From Moringa oleifera (taxonomy: Eukaryota > Streptophyta > Magnoliopsida > Brassicales > Moringaceae), in the NCBI GenBank assembly GCA_021397835.1, contig JAJFZO010000094.1, forward strand, positions 9,462,001-9,526,000: a DNA stretch of 64,000 bases, given 5' to 3'. The notes below the pieces were generated by a model. The model searched no databases. It worked only from the letters and a program-made list of their open reading frames with translations, and was not told the DNA's origin. Within the stretch, counting starts at the first letter, position 1. The number at the start of each line of letters is the position of its first letter. The position numbers and the translations under genes were made by a program. This document shows positions 1 through 11,395 of this stretch, in pieces.

Positions 1-84
1 ATTGCTGCATTTGGTTCTTCTTGCTTTTGTTGGTTTCTTCGGTTTTCTTTCTTTTGTCGTGCTGCTTCGAAGGGAAGGTGCCAT
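1..84 (-). CDS. possible N-terminus of a protein leaving the left edge
   Basis: On the minus strand an ATG at 84-82 in good context (GCC ATG G) opens a frame that runs 28 codons to the window edge without a stop. The peptide is strongly basic (Lys/Arg-rich, with a KERKPKKPTKARR stretch). An in-frame TAG lies upstream on the minus strand, so this ATG would be the first usable one. The DNA behind it (about 660-690) carries AAACCCTA-like sequence and a CT tract, as in many plant 5' leaders. I do not recognise the family; a short chance frame is also possible. Confidence 0.3.
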   Translation of the reverse strand, partial: MAPSLRSSTTKERKPKKPTKARRTKCSN

Positions 85-1400
85 GGCTGAGACGGATAAG
101 GACTTCTGGTAGAAGAAGCTGAAAGTACCGAAACAAGAGGTACTGAAACTGGCAAGAAGGGACTAAAACCTTTACTAAACTGCTGAGACACAAGCAATCA
201 GTTCTTGAAAAAACAGGTTGGTGGGAGTACTTTAAAGCTACCAAACTTGACTGAAAAAGTTGTGAAAAGACAAACGACCGACTGTTTTACAGACAAAGCA
301 GTTTTTCAAAACACATGGAGAACACTCCACTTCTCCACTTCTGAATGTTCAGAAATCGACCCAGATGAGAATTTTTCAAGGAGAAACTCCAACTGCCCAG
401 AAACTTTCACGCAATACCCATTTGAAATCACCACGAGATTTCTCAAGATCATGAATCAAATCGCAGAAGATCACCAAAGTATACGAAAACGATGCGATCA
501 GAACTTCGATAGAATTCACTATCAGGTTCGAGATATGAGAAATCTTTAATTAGAAGCCCTAGAGTGGAAGTTGAAAAAGAAGAACTTACTTGCTCGAGTT
601 ATTGAAGCACCAAGCACTTTCACAAGGAAAAACTCAGACAGGAAGAAAAACCCACTTCTCCAAAAGCCCTAATTAAAACCCTAGAGAGACGGGGAGAGAG
701 GAGGAGAGGGAGAGATTTCACTGGATTTGAAGAGTTATATTGATTTAAGGACAATCCGGTCAGGTCTGCCCGCTGCCCAAGGCAATAGGTTTTGGAGAGA
801 GAAGAGGGAAATAGGCCTCTCTCTCTCTCTCTCTCTCTTCTTGGGGATTAGATTGACCGAGTATAATTAGGGCAGACTGCCCGCTGCCCGTTAATTCCTC
901 TTTGCTTCCGTCATTTTCTCCTGTTTCTATATTCAGTGGCTCCTTTTATTCAAGTTAACTTGGGCTTTTAGTCAAAGAGTTCATAACTCACCAAATTGCT
1001 TTTTGAATCAATTTGATTTTGTAATATTGAGGAATACCTTATATTTTAATTACGATTTTATTGTTTTAAACAAAAATAGGTGAGATCCTTAAAAGGGTTT
1101 TTTTTTACTGAATTTGATTATTAAATAGAAAAAAATAATCATTAATTATGATCTTATAGATTTCACATTCCTTAATTATTTGGAAAATAAGAACAAAAGA
1201 AAATCAAGGCAGAAAATAAGATGGAGAAATTTTCTACGGAAAAGGAAAGAAGGGCAGTGGAATGACATAGATCAGATTAGGATAGAACAAGATGGACATA
1301 GAGGGAAGAGAACAGTTACTTATAGTTAAGATTCTCATTAACTTTTTTAATTATCAAAGTTAAACCAAAAAAAAAAAAAAAGAATAATTAGGAGAGTTGA
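85..1400. other. putative promoter/leader region, no recognisable gene
   Basis: No coding sequence is convincing here; a 114-codon plus-strand frame at 205-549 has no recognisable motif. The stretch holds an AAACCCTA telo-box-like motif near 676-684, a pure CT tract at about 817-838 and two copies of a GC-rich 13-mer (766-778 and 877-889). It is best read as the upstream region of the possible minus-strand gene at the left edge. Confidence 0.35.
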
Positions 1401-3791
1401 AAACGTGAGAGGGGCAGAGTGTGGTTGTGGTCTCAAGGCCCTAAGTGTTGGAATCACCTGGTCAGACAGTATTAAATTAAATTGGTTGCATTCAGGGGAT
1501 CCTAAATTAGGGTTCAAGGCTTTATATACTGTGCACGTGTTCCTCAGTCATGTCATACCCAATTCAATAATTTAACTTTTGGGGTTTTTGGTCAGAATCA
1601 AATAGCCATTGTTTTACATGAATTCTTTGTGTTTTATCTCAATATTTTTGTTTTATCTCAGTTTTGGTTTTATACCCTTTTGGATAGACACTAACTGGTT
1701 TCCAATGCTCCCATTTGAGAGACTTCGTTTTTCTCTTTCTCTTCCCTCCCCCCCCCCTCCCCCCCCCCCAACCCAAACCAAAAAAAAAAAAAGGTAATCA
1801 GGGAGAAAGAGTTCTTTTGCTATCTCATCATTTTTACATTTATAAATGTAATCACACTTGAATGAATTTTCAAAAAAAAAGTTGATACTTATAAATTAAT
1901 CATTTTTAAGAGAAAGATTCAAATCCTCAATGAATTTGGGCACAAAAAACCTACACTTATTTTTAAATGTGCAGGTTGATTCAGATCGATGGACCTTGCT
2001 ACCTGCCTTCGTGATGCACCTGTGTTATATAATACATGACCTGACACCTTATATTTTCTTTCTAGGTTCATCATGGGAAGAACAGAATTCATATGCATAA
2101 AAGAAACAGAACAGTGAAAATGGAATCAGGTCATTCATGGGGCTTACCATAAAACTGGCCTCACAGCGGGTAGCACACGTATGCAAATTGCACTGATTTA
2201 GAGCTAAACCATGCTATCAATGGCCTTGCGTTTCTCAGCCTAATTATGAACCACAATAAAGAATTCAGCTTTAAGAGTCCAAAAAATACTCCCAACAACC
2301 TTAATGGCATCTCTGATACCAATGGCATGACAGAATCTTTATACATACACTTTGAACCCAAGTGGTTGATTTGTTTTCTCAAAGATGATTGCAAGCCAAA
2401 GCAATCTATCCCAGTTGACTTTGCCTATCAGAAATGTATGGCGTTCATCCTGCTGAGTATATCATTCAGGTCAAAAAGTAGAAACACCAAGCTCACAGGA
2501 AAATCATATAAACTATTTCAAATGTGACATCACTGTGTCACAATTATCTCAGCAACAGAGACCCGGATAAAGTGGACGTAAATAATGCAAGCAAGAGGAA
2601 GAAGTTTTGCTACCATTTCTCCCCAACTGCGTGCCTACATGCATTCAAGGGAAAACTTCCATTCAAACCACATTCAGGCTCCACATGGAATGTAAAACAA
2701 AGGTCTACCTCACAAAATCTTACACTATAGCTGCAGAATCTAGCACCTTGTTTCTGAAAAACTAGATGACACTTCTATAGACTAGCAACAAGGCTCACAG
2801 GTGGCAAAATTACTCAGACAGCTTGCAAAGGTAGCACGGAGTTTGAGCTTGACTACTTCCAGTCATAATCTCCAATAGATACACACACGTGCCTGTGCTC
2901 ATATCAGTTACAGTTATATAACTAATCAAACCCATGAAATAAGGAAGACATCCTACAAAATCAAGTCTAGTATTTACCGACTGGTCTGAGAATCCAGTTT
3001 GACATTTATATACATTTAAAGCAAATGACACACTATCCTCAAGCTCACAAAATATGAGGCATCTGTCAAATGTGAAATGCAGATTCTTGGGTCTTAACCA
3101 CACTAGTATATTTAATTTTCAACATGAACAAAAAAATTTCATCACCTCATTTAACAAAACCAAGAATGGGCTGATGGTACCTGCTTTTTCCCCAAAGAAT
3201 TAGATTCATTATTAACATGAACAAGCCCAACAATGCTCAATACACATTAGAAGAAAAGCTTATAAAATGCTCAGATCTGACTTAAAAACTACAGTAATTA
3301 ACCCCCCTAATTTCAATATAGAAATCAAAACGGATCCTAATGTTGCGGAGAAAAAGTGCCACTTCATGGCTAGTAAGCTAACAAGACACCTATAGCCCTA
3401 ACAATATTTGCTTAACTAGTAAATTTTGAACAGAAGAAACAAAAGTCAGTTTCATGCCTTCTAAATTGATACAAGAATTACACCAACCAACTCCTCACCA
3501 GATGTCATTCGGTTTATGGCATAAAGTTCCTCCTTACACGTACACTTTCTCAAGCCATGGACAAAATGAGACATGGATCAAAATAGATGCACAATCTGGT
3601 TGATATATGTAGCTACACCTGTTTTATTCAATACACCAGACAACTATCTCTCGGAATGTTGCTAAAAAATACTATATATATGTTCTAATTCAAGGAAAAT
3701 CTAGTAAAGCAAAACCTCAACAATATGACGAAGTGATAGATCAAAACAACTACATGTAGCAAAATAAAAGCAAAGATATCACAAAAAAGAA
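1401..3791. other. intergenic, no gene recognised
   Basis: Only short frames without recognisable domains occur. There is a plus-strand TATA-like TTTATATAC at 1521-1529 next to a CACGTG at 1534-1539, and a poly-C then poly-A tract at about 1746-1793. The right part (about 3300-3791) probably contains the 3' UTR of the minus-strand RRM gene. Confidence 0.4.
1746..1793. repeat. poly-C / poly-A low-complexity tract
   Basis: Two runs of C broken by single T residues are followed by an A run of 12 or more. The proline and lysine codons of the overlapping small frame come from these homopolymers. Confidence 0.8.
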
Positions 3792-6700
3792 TCACCGTCC
3801 TCTGGAAATTGCTTCATCCAGTTCCTCATGCGATGAAGGAAACAACTCTATGTATCGACTTCCCAGTGTCATTCTATCCTTGACCATTGCTGCTTTTGAA
3901 TCTTCAGCACTTGCAAAGTCCACAAATGCTTCTCCAGTTGGCCGCCCCTCCGAATTCATTGTAATATGGATCGAATCTTCAGATAGTGCAAAATCTTTAA
4001 AGAACTCCATTATGTCATCCTTGCCTGCTGAAAATGGCAATCCCCTCAATCGCAAGACACCTGTGTGCTCAGCTGAGTCTTTGCCCTCATCATAAGATTT
4101 AGCCCTCGGGATATTTCTACGAGGTGAACCACCACGAGCATCAGAAACTTCATTTGCTATCGCTTTATAATATTCCTGTCTCTTACTTCTGAAAACCTCC
4201 ACATATCTCCTACCCATGTTTTGCCTATTTTTTTGAAGGGCAAAATCAACTTGAAGGGGATACCCTAATACACAGAAAGCTTCCCCAGTGAACTTGCCGT
4301 TCTTGTGGACAAAAAGGACATCAACTATGTCCAGACCATGGAAAAATTCAGCTACATCGGCTTCAGTGCAATCAAAGGGAAGACCACGAAGTCGGACAAC
4401 AGGGAAAGGAGGAGGTTGGTTAACATATCCATAAGGAGGTGGATTATACAGAAAACTTGATGCCGTGGGAGTTCCATAGAAGGAAGCACCCTGATCAATC
4501 ACCCGCTGACGTTTTGGACCCATTTCACGCCCATCGGCACCATCAGCGTATCTACTTCAGTTTCCGAAAACATTAGAACAACAGCAGACTAGTCAATACT
4601 TAATGCAGAAACTATGTACAAACTAATATTATCAGATTCAAGTACACTGACAAATGATTCAATTTTCTTGTTTTCCAAAAATTTCTGTACAGTAAAGATA
4701 AGTCACGGGACCAGGAGAAGTGGCTTCCCTGTGTTGAAAATGCAATAAATAATAAAAATATAATTCCTTCCAGAGCAAATAACCAGTTCATTTTACAGTA
4801 CATATGAAGATAAAAATCCATAACTCTAAATTGGATTATTACAGAACCCACTGGGACTCATCACAGGGATGAAACATAAGTTGAACTCTTGAATTTTTAT
4901 TTATTTTTAATCAGATGAAGTCTTGAATTTTACAAGAAGCCATTGTTCCAATCTTCCACTATAATTTCTTCTAACAGCCACTTTCATGTATATAATTTTC
5001 CAGCATGAATGATAATAATTCTCATACAATATTCAACATCAAATGTAAGTAAGTGAAATCAACAGCCATATCCAATAAGCCCTGACCAGGTTCCGTTGAA
5101 TATTGTCAAGCATTTTCCACATTGTCAAGCAAGACTACATATTCTACCCAAAAACATATGAATTCCATAAGAAGGTTAATCAAACAGCTACAGAACTTCT
5201 GAATGGTAATCTATCTTCACTATCTGCATTACAAAGATAACATCCAAAGCAAGTCAATACATGTTCTAGATGCAAAAGAAATCATTATAGGTATATGTCA
5301 TTTTCCCAAGTAACTTAATGTCTTACTGTTAAACTCAACTTATGAGCAAAAGAATAATACTGCAACATATCCCACTACAGAAGGTGGACAAGTATATCTC
5401 ACGGTCATTGAAAACATGGTGGATCAATTTTAGGTTCTAAAGTTTATAAAATAGTGAACAAATATTGATTAAAATTAAAATAAAAATTAGAATAAATACA
5501 GGGTTATGTTGTATTGCTCCTACTCCTAGTTTAAGATCATGTTATCTTCATTGTAGGAAGAAAAATTCATATGTGCATTCAACATTTAATAGATTGAGTT
5601 AAAATAATATTAAGATGCTTCAAAAGTTATTGGTAGGTTAAAGTGATATTTACATGGGGCTATAGAAGGAAAATGTATGTTCAATGCAAAACAACTGACG
5701 CAAAATGGGTTCAACCTATGTTGTCATGGATGAGTAAGTGCAATATCACGTCTCACATCACAAAGAAGTTGAAATCTCCAAATATGTAAATAACATATAG
5801 AAAAGTATTGAAACATGTAAATCAGTAATCCTTATTATTAATAATATGAATTATCCAAAACAGCTTAAGTTTTTATTTAAAGCATCAAAAACAAGATTCC
5901 TCAAATAATGACAAGAACAGTACTAACAACATCACATCCTAAGCTCATGAGTACATTTAGTTGAGCCATGATAAGATTTGATGGAGCTGCAATGGACTTG
6001 TCACCTATGTGCATGAGTACATTTAGTTGATCCATGAAATTATTAGAATTGTAAAATGGATCAAATAATGATTTTATCCAACTCTTTCAGAATCTCTGGA
6101 AAGCTATTCCACGCGCTTCGATTCCATAAGAAAAAACTTATGTCTGAACCACCCTCGCGAAAATGCATTAGAGAAGCCTGGTTACCAAGGGGCATATCGA
6201 CTAACGAAGGACTTCAGGCTGTATGGTTAGTAAAGGTTGAGGTTGTTGCGTACCCACATTGGTTCACAATCTGCGTTAGGTTTGGGTTAAGCGTTAGGGT
6301 ATTGGAATGGAAGTGTTGCAGTAACCATATGAGACATGTGCTCCCTAGTAACCATCTGAGGTATGATCATTAGGCTCCTCTAGAACCCACCATAACCTTT
6401 TTTTTTTGGAACAAAAACAAAAGTACAAGTATTATTTATTGGCACCAAAAGGGTGCAACCCGTTACAAATGCCTAAGCTATGTTGTAAGTAGTTTTATAA
6501 AGTCTATTGCATCTTCCTCATTTAAAAAAAAAAAAAAAAAACCACCCGGTACAAATGTCTAATCCAAACCTTTGTTAGCACAACTATGGATGCTTCAACA
6601 TTATCAAAAACCTTTTATTTCTTTCACACCACACACTCCAAAATATTAGATGAGGCAACATCTTCACTAACCTTAGCTTCTCTTTCCTTAGACCATATAA

Positions 6701-9700
6701 CCAGACCAAAACTGACAGCCACAACATCCCCAAAATTGACCCCCAAAACTGAGCAATCCACCTACATCTAATCAAGAGATGGTAAACCGACCCCTCATGT
6801 TCCTTACATAGGTAGCACCAATTGACAAGTACTTTTTCCCTTTTCCTCAAGTTGTCGGTAATCAAAATCTTCCCCCACACTGCCTCCCAGGTAAAGAATG
6901 CGAATTTAGGTGGAACTTTGCCCGCCATATCTGTTTCCGGGGGAACCGCACACTATCATTATCACTATTAACATTCAAAAATAAGATCTAATTGAGAAAA
7001 TGCTATTGCCACCATCAATTTCCAAACCATTGTATCCTTCCTCTCATACATTGTATTGAGACATACATGCCCTCAATCTGTACAAACCAAGGGCCTCCAT
7101 TTCCACCTCCCCTCAACAGTCCCAGACCCAAGCTTCTTTTTTGCATGCTAAGCAAAAAACAACATGGAACACTTCTTTCAAGGGCTTTTCCCTACACCAA
7201 TTGTCAATCCAGTACTTAATTTTGTCTCCCTTCATACCTTGAACTCAAGCCATATTTTAAATTCCTCCCACCCCTTTTTGATAGCCTCCCACACCCTAAA
7301 CCCATTTGCTTCTTTACCATTCAGTGTCATCCAATCTCCTTCCATTTTTTCATACTTTGCTTTTATTAGTTTCCTTCATAAGCCCTTTTTCTCCACCATA
7401 AATCTCCACAATCACTTTCCTAGTAAAGCCTTATTAAAAGGGATTTACTCCCTTATGCCTAAACCACCCTTATCGGTTGAGTAACTACTTTCCACTTCAC
7501 TAGACGAATTTTGTAGCAATCACCCATATTCCCCCTAGGAACCTCTTTTGTATAGCCTCCAACTTACAAGCAACCTCCCTAGGCAAAGGGAAGAGTGACA
7601 TGAAATACACAAGAAAATTAGTTATAGTTGGCTTTATCAAAGTAAGTCTTTTAGCCTTTGATAAATGCCTCATCCAGCTAACTTCTGCTCAAATCTCTCT
7701 ACCACTCCATTTTTGTTTCCTTACATCTAGCACCCAAGGGCAGACCTAATAGTTTGTAGGAAACTTAGACAGCTTCCCCCCATAAGGACTATCAATCCCC
7801 CGACATTTTCTACCTCCGCTGCCATTGCAATTTCAATCTTACTCAAGTTGATTTTCAGCCTCGACACAACCTCAAAGATTAGTAAAAGATCCCGTAGATT
7901 TATCACCTGCCTCTCCTCCTCACCACAAAAAATTTATTGTATCATTCGCAAACAAAAGATGTGATACCATCAACTCACCCCAACCCTTCTCGCTTTGAAA
8001 CCCTCCAAAAGCTCCCTATCAAATATATTGGACAACAGCTTGTCCAATGCCTCCATTACTAGTATAAACAACAAAGTAAACAGGGGTCCCCTTGCCTAAG
8101 GCCCCTAATTGACTTAAAGAGGCTAGTTGGGCAGCCATTAACCAATACAGCAATTGAGGTTGTGGAGACACACCAAAGCACCCAGCTGCACCACTTAGCG
8201 CCACACCTACCCTTCTTAATACATATATCAAAAATTCCTATGAAACATAATCATACACTTTTTCCATATCTGGTTTAGACACCATAGCCTTCCTCCCTGT
8301 CTTTATTTGGCTATCCACAATTTCATTTGCTATAAGAAGTCTACCCTTAACAAAACATGCTGACTTATTCCACCCAACTCTTTCCACCACCATTCTTAAC
8401 CTCCTCGTTAGTAACTTAGATATTAATTTTTATACACATCCCCACCAAAGTGGTTCAATACTTATAACCCTTAGTTTTTTAGTGAATAAGCACAATCAAG
8501 TTGAATTAATAGACTATACAAACCCTCCGTTTTTATGAAACTCCTCTAACAACTTAACTATATCATCTTTCAAAACCTCTCAATTCGACTTCAAAAATGC
8601 CATAAATAATCCATTCGACCCAAGTGCTTTATCCCTATCACATTCCTTTAAGGTACTAGCTCAATGCTTTCGCTCACATATGCCCCAATCTGAGTAAACT
8701 CTAGCCCTTCCTCCTCTAAGGCACTAGCTCAATTCCTATCACATTCAAACCTCACAGAAACGAGCCTCACCTCCCTACTTTTCAAATTCTAACTAACTAC
8801 CTTTCTTCTGTACAAATACTCTCCGTATATTTTCTCTCCAACTTCAACCTTAAGCTTCACCATTTCACCAATGTAATCTTTGATCAATTAACAAAGCAGT
8901 ACAGTTAATGGTTTTACAGCTGCATCAACATAAAGGCAAGCATATCATATTTCTCCTTAAGCATAAAGAATATCAATGATTCCCAAATAAAATGTATCCA
9001 TAAAGTAGTTCTATTTCTCTTACTTTCCTAGTAGAGTAGGTGGAACAAGCAGATTTGATGAAACGCAAACATACCATGCAAGGACCTGATTCTGTCCAAC
9101 CATTTGATGAAATGCATTTTCACGAGAATGGTTCACAGACAAGTCTTTTGATGAAATTGAAGCACAAGTGGAATAGCTTGCCAAAGATTTCCAAGGAATT
9201 GGATAAAATTATTCATGAGTTCGATCCACTATATAATGTTAATAATTTTGCAGACCAATGTACTCATACATGAAGTTGACAAGCCCATTACTTTCATCAA
9301 ACCATATCCTGAACCAACTAGATGTACCCATATTGGAACCTGACAAACCCATTGTTACTCCATTAGCTCCATCAAACCATGTGAGCACCACGAGTAAAAT
9401 TAATTAAGTGGGTACCTAGATTTGCATTAGAATTATTCATATTTTAAGGATTAGATTTGGTAGCCATATAGTTAGGATGATAATATACTTAAATGTAAAC
9501 CAATAATAACTTGAGATGTGATGCTATTAATAATGTTCTTGTCATTATTTGAAGGATTTATTTTAATGCATTGAATAAAAACTTGAGCTCTTTTGGACTT
9601 TTTGTTGATCCATATTACTAATTATAAGGATTACTAATTTACATGTTGTAATACTTTTCTACATATTATTTACATATTTGGAGATTTCAACTTCTTTGTG

Positions 9701-11395
9701 ATGTAAAGCATGATTTAACATTATTTTTAACACGATCTATTAAATGTTGAATGCACCTACGGATTTTTCTCCATGTTATGAAGACAATATGATCTTAGAG
9801 TAGAAGCAAAAGCTAGTATGACATAACCCACTATCGAGTCTATTTCAATTTTAATCATATTCATTCACTATTTCACAACATTTAGAACCTCATGTCAATC
9901 CAACAGGGTCTCAATGATCGTGAAATATACTTGTCCAACTCTCGCACATGGCAATAGCACATGGTTGTGTCAAAAACATTTTTATCAAGTTGCTTAACCA
10001 TAGGGTAATTAAGCTCAAATCCTTGTTTAATTGGAACATATTGATTTTCTCCTTGCATACAAAGAATCACCAGAAACTCAACATCATTTTTAAGATTGCA
10101 AACAAGGTGACTAAGAGTTATATTATACAAAATTTGACTGCCGAAAAATCTGATCAATGCTTGGCCTGTAACATCAGCTCTCCTAAAAGAAAGACGAGAT
10201 GGTTACAATCTAATGATTAAACTACAAAAAACAAAAAAGCTATAGCAGGTACTTTCAACCTAATGATTAATACATGTAGCTAGCAGAGAAGAAAGATGAG
10301 GCATTTTGCATAGAATACGTTCAAACATGCAACTTCACATGCTAAAAAGAAAGATTGTCATGCATTTCAAACGATTACAGTTAAGGTCATACGATGAAAC
10401 CATTCAAAATAGGTATCCTGATTACGAAGTCAAGGGTACAAGTTTTTTATATGACTTCATATTTTCGAATAAAACAGTGGGCTGAACTGTAACAGCAAAT
10501 GACCTGTATCAAGCAGCTGCTTGCTCACTGCTCCAAATTCAACTTCATGATGTCCGACCTCTCATGTAAACAGTGTCAACTTGACATTTGACTATAACAC
10601 CGACATTTGATTAACAATGGTCAAACTCACCGGCTAACAATGATAAACAGGGTTAAAATTTGTTTGCATAAGGATGCTATAGATAATATCATGTAAATGG
10701 AAAAACACAAATTTATTTTACATTTAAAAGTATATTAAAAAGTCTAACATTTCTTTTCTTGACCTTCTAAAGGTCTAGCATTCAAAGATGCCATTTCTTC
10801 TACTCTTCCTGAATAGTTCTTCGTAAAGAAAGGAGGAACGAGGGAATCATCTCCCACCATCCCCACCAGTCCACCTCCCAAAGGAAAAGGGATTATCAGT
10901 TCTGCTGCATCATACTCAGAGCATAAATTACCTTGCAGCAGGCTTTTTCTAGGTATACCCATTAAGTCAGTAGCATGAAGACCCGGAATGTTTCATTTCC
11001 CTCTTTGGAGACATTTCTAATCCAAACAAACTAGCTCCCACTTCTCACCCACCAAATAGATACACACAAATGAACCCAACCCATCAAATAGAAAAAGTAC
11101 ATTAAGAAATTTTACAAGCAAATAAATGAAAGGACGTAGAGAGGATCATGGATTAAAGTACGCTTTGAGCTCTAAAGTTTGTCAAATAGAAAGAAAGTAA
11201 CTCAATAACATACAAGAGAGAAACACAAATATAGGCCATTCAATAAAACAAAATCAGATAAATCGTAAGGTAACCAGAAAAACTGATGAAAATTAAACTC
11301 AAATTAAGTTCACGAAACTGCAGAACTCCAGGAAAACCAAATAAAAGGATAAAAAACAAGTTTAATAGGGAAGCCTCTTACCCTCTGTAGAACAT
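3792..11395 (-). CDS. two-RRM RNA-binding protein, hnRNP F/H (qRRM) type
   Basis: The main coding exon (3792 to about 4551) encodes nearly all of the protein. RRM1 has RLRGLPF as RNP2 and GKFTGEAF as RNP1; RRM2 has RLRGLPF and RPTGEAF. This arrangement is typical of hnRNP F/H and GRSF1-like quasi-RRM proteins, which bind G-rich RNA and act in splicing or RNA processing; a nuclear role is inferred. The ATG at 4523 is internal: the frame continues upstream to an acceptor as YADGADGRE. A matching first exon lies at 11382-11395, ATG TTC TAC AGA GG before a GTAAGA donor, giving MFYRG joined to YADG and about 257-258 aa in total. The intron is about 6.8 kb and contains transposon remains. The acceptor is a NAGNAG (AAGTAG), so an optional Arg is possible. 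The start exon is my reconstruction; the RRM exon is certain. Confidence 0.85.
5388..6170 (+). repeat. left arm of the long inverted repeat
   Basis: This arm pairs with the complement of about 9105-9938. Within it, ATGAGTACATTTAGTTGA followed a few bases later by CCATGA occurs twice, at about 5947 and 6013, which suggests the arm grew by internal duplication. Confidence 0.7.
6399..8880 (-). mobile_element. decayed 5'-truncated LINE (L1-type) with RT and zf-RVT remnants
   Basis: Read on the minus strand, broken frames follow a plant L1 ORF2 in order: DRDKALGSNGLFMAF near 8630, LLEEFHKNGGFV, FVKGRLLIANEIVDSQ, KPDMEKVYDYV near 8260, a degraded copy of the RQGDPLSP block near 8080, VSHLLFANDT at about 7940-7965, and PTNY then GLPLGA near 7750. 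An intact 114-codon frame at 6584-6928 holds the zinc-binding reverse-transcriptase (zf-RVT) domain (PPKFAFFTWEAVWGKILT-like, then CYLCKEHEGSVYHLLIRC). The RT active-site motif FADD is mutated to FAND, and many stops and frameshifts occur. A T run at about 6398-6408 is the poly-A tail of the minus-strand copy. The endonuclease part is missing. Confidence 0.85.
9105..9938 (-). repeat. right arm of the long inverted repeat
   Basis: This is the reverse-complement partner of 5388-6170. Homology ends outward at GGACAAG and inward at a shared GAAAATGCATT. A 77-codon plus-strand frame at 9040-9273 overlaps the arm and is not regarded as a gene. Confidence 0.65.
10744..10962 (-). other. unassigned 72-codon open frame inside the RRM intron
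   Basis: This minus-strand ATG-to-TAG frame has fairly normal plant codon use and a glycine-rich hydrophobic centre (PFPLGGGLVGMVGDD). I recognise no domain. It could be an alternative exon of the RRM gene, a fragment of another gene, or chance. Confidence 0.2.

Larger units (their letters stand above)
5388..9938. mobile_element. long-terminal-inverted-repeat element (foldback/MULE-like), decayed
   Basis: The sequence from about 5388 to 6170 matches the reverse complement of about 9105 to 9938 with scattered substitutions and small indels. Clear anchors are GGACAAGTATAT at both outer ends, CATCACAAAGAAGTTGAAAT (5754-5773 and its complement near 9680), AAATAATGACAAGAAC, AGCTATTCCAC and GAAAATGCATT. 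Each arm is about 0.8 kb, and both arms contain short internal repeats built on ATGAGTACATT. I see no transposase and no clear target-site duplication. Long arms without coding capacity fit a foldback or long-TIR Mutator-like non-autonomous element; the superfamily is not determined. Confidence 0.7.
4552..11381 (-). other. large first intron of the RRM gene
   Basis: The donor GTAAGA at 11381-11376 and the acceptor TAG at 4554-4552 (or AAG just upstream) frame an intron of about 6.8 kb, by far the longest in the window. It contains the inverted-repeat element 5388-9938 with the LINE inside, and a further 1.4 kb of unique DNA up to the first exon. Transcript data would be needed to confirm that one transcript spans it. 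Confidence 0.6.

Noticed and set aside
205..549. 114-codon plus-strand open frame
   Set aside because: No recognisable motif; it lies in the likely leader region of a minus-strand gene and has no partner exon.
1609..1797. Frame encoding a Pro-rich then Lys-rich peptide
   Set aside because: Its distinctive part is only the translation of poly-C and poly-A runs.
9040..9273. 77-codon frame as a transposase fragment
   Set aside because: It overlaps the inverted-repeat arm and shows no transposase motif.
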